A stretch of DNA of 64,000 bases from Chryseobacterium cupriresistens. GTDB lineage: Bacteria; Bacteroidota; Bacteroidia; Flavobacteriales; Weeksellaceae. Positions 8,147-17,865 of the stretch are shown here, piece by piece. The notes under the pieces are model-generated. The model made no database searches. It was not told the origin of the DNA and saw only the letters and a list, made by a program, of their open reading frames with translations. The stretch lies in assembly GCF_046614675.1 (NCBI RefSeq), contig NZ_JBKKJT010000006.1, forward strand, positions 186,001 through 250,000. The letters run 5' to 3'. The position numbers and the translations under genes were made by a program. How positions within the stretch are numbered: the first letter of the stretch is position 1; each line of letters opens with the position of its first letter.

Positions 8147-9901
8147 ATGGATAATATTGAAGCATTGAGTCCGAAACCGGATGAATTTGTAGAGAATAAG
8201 AATTCCAGGCATCCTAAAGGATTATGGGTTCTTTTCGGAACAGAAATGTGGGAGCGTTTCAACTTTTATGGAATGAGAGCTCTTTTGACGCTCTTCATGG
8301 TAAATTCCTTATTGATAAAAGAAGCTGATGCAGCGATCATCTATGGTGGATTTCTAGCTTTATGTTATTTAACACCTCTTTTGGGAGGATTTATTGCTGA
8401 TAAATATATCGGAAACAGATATGCGATCATCATTGGTGGATCGTTAATGGCTATTGGCCAGTTCTTATTATTCATCAGTGCCTCAACTTTTTCAGCGGAT
8501 ATTGGTAGTGCCAAACTTATCATGTGGCTGGCATTATTCGTGATCATTTTTGGTAACGGATTCTTCAAACCGAATATTTCTTCAATGGTGGGAAGCCTTT
8601 ATCCAAAACAGGAAAAGTCTAAACTGGATTCTGCCTTCACTATTTTCTACATGGGGATCAACATCGGGGCTTTCCTTGGTCAGTTCATCTGTCCATACGT
8701 AGGAGACGTAAAAGATGCAGCAACAGGAGTAAGAGATATCTTCGCTTTCAAATGGGGATTCCTGGCAGCTTCTATTGCCATGGTAATCGGAACGGTAACA
8801 TTCTTTATCCTTAAAAACAAATATGTAGTAACTCCGGAAGGAAGACCTATCGGAGGATTACCGAAAAACAATACAAGTGCTGACTTTGAAGAAGGAGAAA
8901 CGCAGACTGCTAAATTCTCTGGCCAGGCTTTAGGAATCACTGGTGGAATATTTGTAGTTTTATTCTTCCTTTTCAGATATCTTCTTGTAGGTGAGTTTGG
9001 ATTCAATTCTGTAGAAATGGGGCAATTGATTAAAGGAATCATTTATCCATTCATCTATTCAGCTGGTATTTCTCTTGCCTTCTTAATTATGTCTTCTGCT
9101 GAAAATAAAGTTGAAAGACAGAGAATCTGGGTAATTTATATCGTATCATTCTTTATTATTTTCTTCTGGGCTGCGTTCGAACAGGCAGGATCTTCATTAA
9201 CATTTATTGCAGATAACCAAACAGACAGAAACATTTTAGGATGGAATATGCCGCCTTCAATGGTTCAGATCTTCAACGGAATCTTCGTTGTTATTCTGGC
9301 AGTTCCTTTCAGTTTAATCTGGGATAAATTAAGAGCTAAAGGAAAAGAACCGGTATCTCCGTTCAAACAGGCAATGGGATTAGCTTTGATCGCTCTTTCT
9401 TATTTCATCATTGCACACAATGTAAAAGATCTTGGAAACTCAGGTTTATTAGCCATCAAATGGTTAATGCTACTATACTTCATCCAGACATGTGGTGAGC
9501 TTTGTCTTTCTCCAATTGGTTTATCATTGGTTGGTAAGCTGGCTCCGAAAAGATTTGCTTCATTACTATATGGTGTTTTCTTTATTTCTAACGCTGCCGG
9601 TTATGCATTAGCCGGTTCATTGGGAGCACTTATCCCTGCAACAGGTGATAAATTCAAGAAAGCTGAAGAAATGGGTGTTAATCTACAGGATGTTTTGGAT
9701 AAAAAAGTAACCCTGACAGCGGATCAGGTAGCTGCTTTTGATAAAGCTCAGTTACCATTACACAACCCTACTTTTGTAGGATTCGAAATCCATAACTTAT
9801 TTGAATTCTTCATGGTATTCGTAGTACTTTGTGGGATTGCTGCTGTAATTTTAGGATTAATTTCACCTATCTTAAAGAAAATGATGCATGGTGTAAACTA
9901 A
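8147..9901 (+). CDS. Proton-dependent oligopeptide transporter (POT/PTR family)
   Basis: A second POT paralogue of 584 aa, with LFGTEMWERFNFYGMRALL at the N-terminus, FYMGINIGAFLGQ (about 168-180) and GELCLSPIGLSLVGKLAPKR near residue 450. Compared with the first copy it lacks the charged insert but has a longer last loop (about 490-545) before the final helix pair. It is predicted to import di/tripeptides with protons. It has a strong promoter and a terminator of its own, so the paralogue can be regulated separately. Confidence 0.93.
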   Translation: MDNIEALSPKPDEFVENKNSRHPKGLWVLFGTEMWERFNFYGMRALLTLFMVNSLLIKEADAAIIYGGFLALCYLTPLLGGFIADKYIGNRYAIIIGGSLMAIGQFLLFISASTFSADIGSAKLIMWLALFVIIFGNGFFKPNISSMVGSLYPKQEKSKLDSAFTIFYMGINIGAFLGQFICPYVGDVKDAATGVRDIFAFKWGFLAASIAMVIGTVTFFILKNKYVVTPEGRPIGGLPKNNTSADFEEGETQTAKFSGQALGITGGIFVVLFFLFRYLLVGEFGFNSVEMGQLIKGIIYPFIYSAGISLAFLIMSSAENKVERQRIWVIYIVSFFIIFFWAAFEQAGSSLTFIADNQTDRNILGWNMPPSMVQIFNGIFVVILAVPFSLIWDKLRAKGKEPVSPFKQAMGLALIALSYFIIAHNVKDLGNSGLLAIKWLMLLYFIQTCGELCLSPIGLSLVGKLAPKRFASLLYGVFFISNAAGYALAGSLGALIPATGDKFKKAEEMGVNLQDVLDKKVTLTADQVAAFDKAQLPLHNPTFVGFEIHNLFEFFMVFVVLCGIAAVILGLISPILKKMMHGVN

Positions 9902-9921
9902 TTGTATCAACAAAATATCAT

Positions 9922-9951
9922 AAAACCTCTGCCAAGTCAGAGGTTTTTTTT
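9922..9951 (+). terminator. Intrinsic terminator
   Basis: AACCTCTG and CAGAGGTT are separated by six bases and followed by a T-run. Confidence 0.85.
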
Positions 9952-9959
9952 ATTTTCGT

Positions 9960-10952
9960 ATGATGGAAATTTCCGAAGATTCTTTATTCCAATCCGTAAA
10001 GGAAATCATTAGGCAGTCGCGCGAAAAAGTGTTTCGTATAGCGAATTCTACTCTACTGCTCACTTACTGGCAGATTGGAAAATTGATTGTTGAAGATGAA
10101 CAACAAGGAAAAGAACGCGCAGAATACGGAAAATATACGCTGAAAAAACTTTCTCAGAAACTTACCTTAGAATTTGGAAAAGGATTTGATGAAAGTAACT
10201 TAAGAAACATGCGCTCTTTTTATCATGCATTTCCAATATGTGACGCATTGCGTCACGAATTGAGCTGGACCCATTACAGATTACTGATAAGGCTTGACAA
10301 TGCTGATAAAATGAATTACTATATCAATGAATCCGTTCAAAATAACTGGAATTACAGAGATCTTAAAAGACAAATCAATTCCCTTGCTTATGAACGCGTT
10401 TTAGAACATAAAAAATCTTCTCCGGAAACTATTCACAGTGTTTTAAAAGATCCTTATATTTTTGAGTTTCTCGGTCTAAAAGCTGATGAACAATTTTCTG
10501 AAAAAGAAATTGAAACAGCCATTATTGACCATATTCAAAAGTTTTTGCTTGAATTTGGGAAAGGATTCGCTTTTGTAGCCAGACAACAACATATTTCAAC
10601 AGATACATCGGATTTTTATATCGACCTTGTCTTCTATAATTACATTTTAAAATGCTTTGTCATCATTGACTTGAAAACCGGCGAACTCTCTCATCAGGAT
10701 ATCGGACAGATTGATATGTATGTAAGAATGTATGATGATCTGAAACGCGGTGAAGGTGATAATCCGACCATCGGAATTTTATTATGTTCAGAAAAAGATG
10801 AGACCATTGTAAAATACTCCGTTTTGAATGATAAAAACAATTTATTTGCCAGCAAATACCTGCTGTACCTCCCAAAAGAAGAAGAATTAAAACAAATTAT
10901 TGACCAGGACAGAATCCGTTTTGAACTGGATCAGGAAAATAAAAACCCTTAA
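9960..10952 (+). CDS. YhcG-type DUF1016 PDDEXK nuclease-like protein
   Basis: A 330-residue protein with the two-domain layout of the YhcG family: an N-terminal DUF1016 winged-helix part (about 1-160, with LTYWQIGKLIVEDEQQG and LSWTHYRLLIRL) and a C-terminal PDDEXK nuclease fold (about 170-325). Candidate metal-binding residues are in FYIDLVFYN and VIIDLKTG (D...D-x-K). Family members are nuclease-like proteins often tied to restriction, phage or mobile elements, and their cellular role is mostly unproven. It lies between two peptide transporters with only 23 bp to the next gene and so looks like an accessory insertion. Confidence 0.85.
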   Translation: MMEISEDSLFQSVKEIIRQSREKVFRIANSTLLLTYWQIGKLIVEDEQQGKERAEYGKYTLKKLSQKLTLEFGKGFDESNLRNMRSFYHAFPICDALRHELSWTHYRLLIRLDNADKMNYYINESVQNNWNYRDLKRQINSLAYERVLEHKKSSPETIHSVLKDPYIFEFLGLKADEQFSEKEIETAIIDHIQKFLLEFGKGFAFVARQQHISTDTSDFYIDLVFYNYILKCFVIIDLKTGELSHQDIGQIDMYVRMYDDLKRGEGDNPTIGILLCSEKDETIVKYSVLNDKNNLFASKYLLYLPKEEELKQIIDQDRIRFELDQENKNP

Positions 10953-10975
10953 TTAGAACTTAATCATATATCATT

Positions 10976-12487
10976 ATGAGCTTAACTTTAGATGAAATAC
11001 AAAATTTCAAAGGAAAATATCCCAGACAAATCTGGAGCCTGTTTTTCTCTGAAATGTGGGAACGTTTCTGTTTCTACGGAATGCGTGGAATGCTGGTCTT
11101 CTTCATGATCTCACAGCTTAATTTCCATGAAAAAGAAGCCAACCTTCAATACGGTGCCACTCAGGCCTTTGTATATGCCTTTACCTTTGTGGGAGGTCTT
11201 TTTGCTGATAAAATTTTAGGATTCCGAAAATCCCTGTTCTGGGGCGGGCTGCTAATGATCGTAGGAAGTTTAATCCTGGCTACCGATCCCCATAAATTCT
11301 TTTTCTTAGGAATAGCTTTCACTGTCGTAGGAACAGGTTTCTTCAAACCTAATATTTCATCTATGGTAGGACAGCTTTACAAACCTAATGATTCAAGAGC
11401 AGATGCCGGATTCTCACTTTTTTATGCAGGAATTAATCTCGGAGCATTGCTAGGCGGTTATTTATGTATTGCCATTGGTAAAGGAGAATTCTTAAGCAAC
11501 ATTATTGCAGAAGAAATGAGGTGGCATATTGCTTTTGGTCTTGCTGCAATAGTAATGGTTGTAAGCTTAATTAATTTTGTATTTACACAGAGAACACTAG
11601 GAACTATCGGTTTACAGCCGGGACACCCTTTAGCAGAGGTAAAAGCAGCTCCAATTCCAAAATGGAAAGAATACGGAGTATATGTTTTGTCATTGGTTTT
11701 TGTACCCATCATCATGACCATGGTAGCCAAGACTGAGTATACAGATTATTTTATGTGGACCATCGGACCTTTAACTTTAATCTATCTGTTCTATGAAATG
11801 TCTAAAGTAACGGCATCTGAACGTAAAAAACTTTGGGCAGCTTTGGTTTTCATTATATTTTCAATCATATTCTGGGGAATCTATGAGCAAAGCGGAGGTT
11901 CTTTGAGCATTTTCGCAGCTAAAAACCTGAATAAAGATCTTTTTGGATTAGACCCAAATGGAGTGAATAACTCAGGAGGAGCTTTCTTCATTATTTTTCT
12001 TGCCCCATTGATCGGACTTCTATGGATCTGGCTGAACAAAAGAAAAATTGAACCCAACACGATTATCAAATTCGGATTAGGATTTATTTTCTTAGGATTA
12101 GGATATTATGTTTTATTTGCAACGCGCCTCTTCGCAGACCTTCAGGGAATCACTTCACTGAACTTCTTCACACTGGCATTGCTTATCATTACCCTTGGGG
12201 AATTATGCCTTTCTCCTATCGGTTTATCCATCATGACCAAGCTTTCTACCAAGAATCTTCAGGGAATGATGATGGGAATGTGGTTTCTTGCATCAGCGTA
12301 TGGGCAGTATGTTGCAGGAATTATTGGGGCCAGTCTTGCCACAGCCAAAGAAGGTTCTACCAACTATGATGAATTGATCACTTATACCGATGGATATAAA
12401 CAATTAGGATTATATGCGGTAATTGCCGGAGTGGTATTAATTTTGATATCTCCGTACGTGAAAAAATTAATGCAAGATGTAAAATAA
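10976..12487 (+). CDS. Proton-dependent oligopeptide transporter (POT/PTR family)
   Basis: A third POT paralogue (503 aa) with FFSEMWERFCFYGMRG, FYAGINLGALLGGY and GELCLSPIGLSIMTKLS. It is the most compact of the three, with no large soluble insert. No terminator separates it from the DUF1016 gene 23 bp upstream, so it may be read from that gene's transcript; I did not find a clear TAnnTTTG in the gap. The predicted function is proton-coupled di/tripeptide import. Three copies within 6 kb suggest local duplication and then divergence. Confidence 0.92.
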   Translation: MSLTLDEIQNFKGKYPRQIWSLFFSEMWERFCFYGMRGMLVFFMISQLNFHEKEANLQYGATQAFVYAFTFVGGLFADKILGFRKSLFWGGLLMIVGSLILATDPHKFFFLGIAFTVVGTGFFKPNISSMVGQLYKPNDSRADAGFSLFYAGINLGALLGGYLCIAIGKGEFLSNIIAEEMRWHIAFGLAAIVMVVSLINFVFTQRTLGTIGLQPGHPLAEVKAAPIPKWKEYGVYVLSLVFVPIIMTMVAKTEYTDYFMWTIGPLTLIYLFYEMSKVTASERKKLWAALVFIIFSIIFWGIYEQSGGSLSIFAAKNLNKDLFGLDPNGVNNSGGAFFIIFLAPLIGLLWIWLNKRKIEPNTIIKFGLGFIFLGLGYYVLFATRLFADLQGITSLNFFTLALLIITLGELCLSPIGLSIMTKLSTKNLQGMMMGMWFLASAYGQYVAGIIGASLATAKEGSTNYDELITYTDGYKQLGLYAVIAGVVLILISPYVKKLMQDVK

Positions 12488-12528
12488 AAAATAAGTAATC
12501 ATGCTTATTTTTATCCAAATATCACAAT

Positions 12529-13062
12529 ATGAAGAAAATTTTAAGCATAACACTCTTATTTTTATTAAATTTTAGTTTTGCACAAGTAAAGTGGATGACC
12601 ATTGAAGAAGCTTTAAAAGCCCAAAAGGAAAGTCCCAAAAAAATATTAATTGATTTCTACGCAGACTGGTGTGGTCCATGCAAAATCATGGATAAAAAAA
12701 CGTACGGCCACCCTGTACTGGCTCAGATATTAAATGAGAATTATTATCCTGTAAAGTTTAATGCAGAAGAAAAAAAGAGCATTGAAATTTTCGGAAGAAC
12801 ATTTTCCAATCCCAATACTGAACATAGAAAGGGAAAAAATTCTCTGCATGAGTTTACCCAGTATATGAATGTAGGAGCCGTTCCAAGTACAGTATTTCTG
12901 GATGAGCATGGCGATCCCATCACCATTCTTCAGGGAGAATTGTCTGCCAAAGAACTGGAACCTTATCTGGAACTGATTTCCAAAGATCTGTTTAAAAAGA
13001 TTAAGACCAGAGAACAATGGGAGGATTACCAGAAAAAATTCAAATCTAAAATCAAAAATTAA
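12529..13062 (+). CDS. Secreted thioredoxin-family protein
   Basis: 177 aa with a Sec signal peptide (about 1-18, ending SFAQ) and one thioredoxin fold (about 25-150). The active site is CGPC in FYADWCGPCKIMDKKT (about residue 47), and the cis-proline is in GAVPSTVF. The layout matches DUF255/thioredoxin_7-type periplasmic proteins that reduce or remodel disulfides. The partner is not evident. It is 41 bp after the third POT gene and ends in a strong terminator at 13118-13146, so it may be the last gene of the DUF1016-POT unit. Confidence 0.88.
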   Translation: MKKILSITLLFLLNFSFAQVKWMTIEEALKAQKESPKKILIDFYADWCGPCKIMDKKTYGHPVLAQILNENYYPVKFNAEEKKSIEIFGRTFSNPNTEHRKGKNSLHEFTQYMNVGAVPSTVFLDEHGDPITILQGELSAKELEPYLELISKDLFKKIKTREQWEDYQKKFKSKIKN

Positions 13063-13117
13063 TTCAGAACTTTGAAACACCGATTTTCTGTTTCAATGCT
13101 AAAAAATTCATTATAGA

Positions 13118-13146
13118 GACTTCCAATTTTTTTGGAAGTCTTTTTT
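13118..13146 (+). terminator. Intrinsic terminator
   Basis: GACTTCCAA and TTGGAAGTC flank a T-loop and are followed by TTTTTT. Confidence 0.88.
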
Positions 13147-13229
13147 ATTTTACCGAAATTCGGACCTTTATTTTTATTATCCGAAATAAGAATCAAAAAG
13201 TTCGAAAAACAGTATCCTGAAACCTGACA

Positions 13230-15317
13230 ATGAATCTCGAAACCTCCATAGAATATGTAAAAGGAATAGGTCCGGAAAGAGCCAAACTCATCAAAAGTGT
13301 GTTGGGCTTATCTACTGTGGAAGATATGTTGAATTTCTACCCTATCCGTTATCTGGACAAAAGTAAAATCTATACTGTTTCTCAGCTTAGAGAAGAGACC
13401 AGTCAGGAAATACAGCTGAAGGGTAGAATTACTCAGGTACAGGAAATTCAGACCGGTAAAACCAAGCGATTATCTGCAAAGTTCAATGATGAAACAGGTA
13501 GTATAGATCTGGTTTGGTTTCAATATTCCAAGTGGTTGAAAGAACAGCTTCCCATCAACAGGGAAGTTTATATCTTCGGAAAGATTAATGTTTTCAACCG
13601 CCAGTTTTCCATGCCGCATCCGGAAATTGAAGCGGAAGAAAAAAAAGAGGGTGACACCCGCCTTAAACCTATTTATCCAAGTTCTGAAAAACTAACCAAA
13701 AGAGGATTAAACCAACGATTTTTCCAGAATGTTTTAAGAAATATCTGCAGAGAGATTCCGAGTCTTATTGAAGAAAATTTTCCGGAATATCTGATGAAAA
13801 CCTTTAAATTCATGTCCAGGCAGCATGCTTTTCTGAATGTACATTTTCCAAAAGATCAGGAGCATTTTGATAAAGCAGATTACAGACTGAAATTTGAAGA
13901 ATCATTTTTCTTTCAGTTAGGATACGGTTTAAAGAAGCTTCATCATAAAACACAATCCCACGGTAATCCTTTCCCTATTATTGGAGATCACTTCAATGAT
14001 TTTTATGAAAACCATCTTCCTTTTGAGCTTACCAATGCACAAAAAAGAGTTTTAAAGGAAATTCGTATGGATATGAAAAGGCCGATTCAGATGAACAGGC
14101 TTTTACAGGGAGATGTAGGATCAGGAAAAACAATGGTTGCCCTTCTTACCATGCTTATCGCAATGGACAATGGGTTTCAGAGCTGCCTGATGGCTCCAAC
14201 GGAGATTCTTGCCCAGCAGCATTACAATGGTATCAAAGAGCTGTTGGAAAAAACAGGAATCAATATCCGCCTCCTCACAGGTTCTACCAAAGCAGCAGAA
14301 AGAAGAATTATCCATGAAGAACTGGAAAGTGGTACACTTTCTATTTTGGTAGGAACTCATGCCGTTTTAGAAGATAAAGTTAAATTTAAAAATCTGGGAT
14401 TAGCCATTATTGATGAGCAGCATAGATTCGGAGTTGCTCAAAGGGCTAAACTCTGGGCTAAAAATAAGATTCCGCCTCATATTCTGGTGATGACCGCCAC
14501 ACCAATTCCAAGAACTCTGGCCATGAGTTTTTATTCTGATCTGGATGTTTCGGTAATTGATGAAATGCCTGTGGGAAGAAAGCCTATTATTACAGCCCAC
14601 CGCCGGGAAAAAGACAGACTGTATGTATATAACTTTTGTAAAGATGAAATAAAAAAAGGAAGACAGGTTTATTTCGTATATCCTCTCATCGAAGAATCAG
14701 AAACGCTGGATTATAAAAACCTTATGGAAGGTTTGGAGCATGTGATGGATTATTTTTCAGAATATAATGTCACTATGCTTCACGGGAAAATGAAACCGGA
14801 TGAAAAAGATGCTGCCATGGCTTATTTTGCTTCAGGAAAAGCTGAAATAATGGTTGCAACCACAGTAATTGAAGTTGGGGTAAATGTTCCGAATGCTTCG
14901 GTAATGGTGATTGAAAGTTCTGAAAGGTTCGGACTATCACAGCTTCACCAGCTCAGAGGACGTGTAGGAAGAGGTGCTGAACAAAGTTACTGTATCCTGA
15001 TGACTTCCGATAAATTATCAAAAGAAAGCCGAACACGTATTAAAACAATGACTGAAACCAATGATGGTTTTAAAATTTCTGAGGTAGATATGCAGCTTCG
15101 CGGGCCCGGAGATATACTGGGAACCCAGCAAAGTGGTGTGGTAGATTTTAAAAGACTGGATCTTATTAATGACTCGGCGATCATCAAAACAACAAAAAAT
15201 ACGGTAGAAAGAATACTGGAAGCTGATCCTATGCTTTCAAGACCTGACAATCTGATCATCAAAAATTATTATATCAGATACTACAAAGGAAAAAACAAGT
15301 GGAGTAAAATATCATAA
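13230..15317 (+). CDS. recG: ATP-dependent DNA helicase RecG
   Basis: It reverses stalled replication forks and branch-migrates Holliday junctions. The wedge/OB domain (about 55-150) has the GRITQVQEIQTGKTKRLSAKF region. Walker A is GDVGSGKT (about 293-300), Walker B/motif II is DEQHRFG (about 394), motif III is MTATPIPRTL, and motif VI is QLRGRVGRG. The C-terminal RecG signature includes MQLRGPGDILGTQQSG. Length (695 aa) is the usual one. It is a single-gene unit after a terminator. A GC hairpin (CCGCAG/CTGCGG, 15323-15344) follows the stop but has no T-run on this strand. Confidence 0.97.
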   Translation: MNLETSIEYVKGIGPERAKLIKSVLGLSTVEDMLNFYPIRYLDKSKIYTVSQLREETSQEIQLKGRITQVQEIQTGKTKRLSAKFNDETGSIDLVWFQYSKWLKEQLPINREVYIFGKINVFNRQFSMPHPEIEAEEKKEGDTRLKPIYPSSEKLTKRGLNQRFFQNVLRNICREIPSLIEENFPEYLMKTFKFMSRQHAFLNVHFPKDQEHFDKADYRLKFEESFFFQLGYGLKKLHHKTQSHGNPFPIIGDHFNDFYENHLPFELTNAQKRVLKEIRMDMKRPIQMNRLLQGDVGSGKTMVALLTMLIAMDNGFQSCLMAPTEILAQQHYNGIKELLEKTGINIRLLTGSTKAAERRIIHEELESGTLSILVGTHAVLEDKVKFKNLGLAIIDEQHRFGVAQRAKLWAKNKIPPHILVMTATPIPRTLAMSFYSDLDVSVIDEMPVGRKPIITAHRREKDRLYVYNFCKDEIKKGRQVYFVYPLIEESETLDYKNLMEGLEHVMDYFSEYNVTMLHGKMKPDEKDAAMAYFASGKAEIMVATTVIEVGVNVPNASVMVIESSERFGLSQLHQLRGRVGRGAEQSYCILMTSDKLSKESRTRIKTMTETNDGFKISEVDMQLRGPGDILGTQQSGVVDFKRLDLINDSAIIKTTKNTVERILEADPMLSRPDNLIIKNYYIRYYKGKNKWSKIS

Positions 15318-15344
15318 AAAAACCGCAGAAAAAATTTCCTGCGG

Positions 15345-15930
15345 CCCCCTTATAAAACTGTTATTTAGAAGAAATTACTTTTTGGTATGTCCAAAAAAAT
15401 TTATTTTAATAGTTCAGGTTTAATATTTTGTGATGTGGTGTGAAAATATTTATATAACAATATAATAATGAGCTAAAACCATAACTATTAAAATAAATTA
15501 TAAAAAAACAAAATGAATTATTTTTTCCAACTTGCTTATTATAAAAACTAACTGTGTTTCGGTGGAGATGAGGGAATGAAACGAATAAAAATATCTCCAA
15601 CTACTTATTGAGTTTTCATGATTGTACCGTTTTGTTTAAAGATCTTCTGTGCTTTAAAATTGGAAAATTAGTATAATCCATTTTGTTTAACTAACATCGT
15701 GATTTATATAATTTTTTTATTTTTAGAAACAATTACTTCTCATTCATCTGTATCTTGTACTATATAATAAATTTGTGTCTGATTTTACTTTTACAAATGT
15801 CCGTATATTAATTCAGATGCCTTTTATATTATTTTAATGATTAGTTATAAAATTTTCACCTATTTGTGAATAGTATGCAATAAATACGATTTTTAAATTA
15901 TTAACATTAAATTAATAAATCCTTTATTCA
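15345..15930. other. Intergenic, very AT-rich, no gene seen
   Basis: About 590 bp of AT-rich DNA between recG and the convergent pseudo-receiver gene. I found no ORF with coding character, no hairpin with a T-run and no repeat in it. Confidence 0.5.
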
Positions 15931-16377
15931 TCATACTTTCAGGATTAAATTATCTTTATTCAAACCCGACGTGTGATACTGCCAGTTGATGGTAATAACT
16001 TCTGTAAGAACCTTTCTGAGTTTATCAAAACAGTCCGGTTTTTTCATAAAAATGTGAGCACCTTTCACAAAAATTTCTTCTACTTCATTTTCCGGAATCG
16101 GATCAGAAAAAATGGCTGTAACCATGTTGTTGAATTTTGCATTCGAACTGATATCTTCCAGACATTCCATGCTCTCTTTTCCGGGAATCATATAATTTAT
16201 AAAAACAAGTTCCGGAACTACGGCATCATCATTATTCAGGTATTCCATTAGGCTGTTCCCGTTACTGAAACATTGAACTTTTATAGAGATTTTCAACTCT
16301 TTCAGAATTTTTTTAAAAAAAATCAAGATGTTTTCATCGTTATCTGCTACTATTACGTTCAGAAATTCTTTATTCAT
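15931..16377 (-). CDS. Response-regulator-like receiver protein lacking the phospho-Asp
   Basis: 148 aa, a single receiver fold without an output domain. The N-terminal acidic patch is present (VIVADNDEN), as is the conserved Lys (HIFMKKPDCF). The residue aligned with the phosphorylated Asp is Asn in LVFINYMIPGKE, and the usual Thr/Ser is in AIFSDP. This suggests a constitutive or protein-binding pseudo-receiver, which is inference. It overlaps the upstream AraC gene by 8 bp and is surely co-translated with it, so the pair probably forms one regulatory unit. Confidence 0.8.
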   Translation of the reverse strand: MNKEFLNVIVADNDENILIFFKKILKELKISIKVQCFSNGNSLMEYLNNDDAVVPELVFINYMIPGKESMECLEDISSNAKFNNMVTAIFSDPIPENEVEEIFVKGAHIFMKKPDCFDKLRKVLTEVITINWQYHTSGLNKDNLILKV

Positions 16378-16951
16378 ACTGCATTTTAGGGTTTATTACC
16401 GTGCTTTGTACTCTTCTTCGTCTGCCAATAATTTTTTGAAACTGGGATGGAGTAATTCCTGTTGTATTTTTAAATTGGGTACTTAAATGCGCCACACTGG
16501 AATAGTTCAGCTTATGGGCAATTTCTGTAAGGCTTTGTTTGTTTCTTATGATAAGAGCCTTCGCATGCTCTATCTTCTGCAGAATAATAAAATTCTCAAT
16601 AGAGGTAAAAGCAACTTCTGAAAACAGATTGGAAAGGTATCCATAGCTGTGATTAAGTTTTTCAGAAATATAGATAGATGCTTTTACAGGTATAATTTCA
16701 TCAGAAAAGACAAGCTCTACAATAGCATCTTTGATTTTCTGTACCAACGCGTTTTTTTGGCTTTCTATGATCTCGATACCATAATCTTCAAGATTTTTCT
16801 TAAAAAGATTGTGCTGTTCCTGAGTAAGGGGCTCATAGAATTCCACCTCACCGAAGTTCAGTAACCTGTACTTCAGCCCGTGTTCTTTAAGTTTCTCGTC
16901 CAATACCTTTTTACAAAGAGCATTGAAATCAAATTTAACATACATTTTCAT
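16370..16951 (-). CDS. AraC-family transcriptional regulator
   Basis: 193 aa. The C-terminal half (about 80-175) is an AraC double helix-turn-helix: SEKLNHSYGYLSNLFSEV is the first HTH, and SLTEIAHKLNYSSVAHLSTQF then KNTTGITPSQFQK give the second HTH and family signature. The N-terminal 70 residues are a short domain with no clear sensor motif. Its stop overlaps the start of the pseudo-receiver gene. The target is unknown. An AraC protein with a stand-alone receiver is a common Bacteroidota pairing. Confidence 0.88.
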   Translation of the reverse strand: MKMYVKFDFNALCKKVLDEKLKEHGLKYRLLNFGEVEFYEPLTQEQHNLFKKNLEDYGIEIIESQKNALVQKIKDAIVELVFSDEIIPVKASIYISEKLNHSYGYLSNLFSEVAFTSIENFIILQKIEHAKALIIRNKQSLTEIAHKLNYSSVAHLSTQFKNTTGITPSQFQKIIGRRRRVQSTVINPKMQYE

Positions 16952-17048
16952 CCTAGTATATATAAGCCAATTTATGAAGTAAATATAATAATTTATTTCA
17001 AGTAAATGTGAAATAGGTGTATATTTTTAATATTTTACTATAAATACG

Positions 17049-17078
17049 AAAAAACTCCTGTATTTTAGAATACAGGAA
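17049..17078 (-). terminator. Intrinsic terminator
   Basis: On the minus strand TCCTGTATT pairs with AATACAGGA and is followed by a run of T. It lies about 165 bp downstream of the GNAT stop and about 100 bp upstream of the AraC start. Confidence 0.6.
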
Positions 17079-17244
17079 TTTAAACACTAAGGATGAAAAA
17101 AATATACTGATAAAAAGCTTTTCAGCTCAAAACCAAGCATATGAATGTATTGTATAAGTGATTTGGTTCTGAAGCAAAGATGAATCAAAAAAAGAAATCA
17201 CTTGTTATAGAATTACAGGATAAAGTTACAAAATTTTAAGTCAT

Positions 17245-17748
17245 TTATCTGTGAATTAGATATTCCATAAGAAAATCATCCATCACAAAACCGTTACCAA
17301 TATCAAAGACACCTTCGTCATACACTCTATATCCCTGGGATTCGTAGAAGTTTCTGGCTGAATTGTATTTATTGACATTCAGGATAATTCTGTTGTTTCC
17401 GTTTTCAGAAACTTTCTCATTCAGAAACTGAAGTGCTCCTTTCCCAAATCCTTTTCCTTTACTCTCAGGAACCAGATAAATCCTGTGTAACTTTGTGGTT
17501 TCCTCTTCATAGTTGTGCTCATATCCGATAAAGCCTTCACAAGTATTATTATTTTCATCCTTAATAAGATAATAATGATAATTCGGATTTTGGAAATGAT
17601 GTAAAATTTCATTTTCAGAATACATTTCTGAGAGCATAAACTCCATTTGTTCTTTGGAAAGAATGTCTGCATAGGCATTTTCCCATGATCGTCTTGCAAG
17701 ATCCTGAATCAACGGGATGTCTGCAGCTGTTGCCTGTTGTAATTTCAT
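17245..17748 (-). CDS. GNAT family N-acetyltransferase
   Basis: 167 aa with the complete GNAT fold. The acetyl-CoA-binding motif A is LVPESKGKGFGKGALQFL (Q/R-x-x-G-x-G/A, about 95-112). Motif B follows with NVNKYNSARNFYESQGYRVY. The likely role is acetylation of a small molecule or protein N-terminus; the substrate cannot be read from sequence. It stands alone, with about 120 bp to dapA upstream on the same strand and a terminator downstream. Confidence 0.87.
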   Translation of the reverse strand: MKLQQATAADIPLIQDLARRSWENAYADILSKEQMEFMLSEMYSENEILHHFQNPNYHYYLIKDENNNTCEGFIGYEHNYEEETTKLHRIYLVPESKGKGFGKGALQFLNEKVSENGNNRIILNVNKYNSARNFYESQGYRVYDEGVFDIGNGFVMDDFLMEYLIHR

Positions 17749-17865
17749 GATTGGTTATATTGTGATGATTAAAAAAAGTGAAAAGCCTAAACTTTTCACT
17801 CTTTATATTGTTCAATGATATTGATGAGTTTTAACATGATTAAAATTCATTTTGTCAGATCATTA

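Noticed and set aside
15406..15600. 64-codon ORF after recG
   Set aside because: Low-complexity, Phe/Tyr/Asn-rich translation of AT-rich spacer; no start signal.
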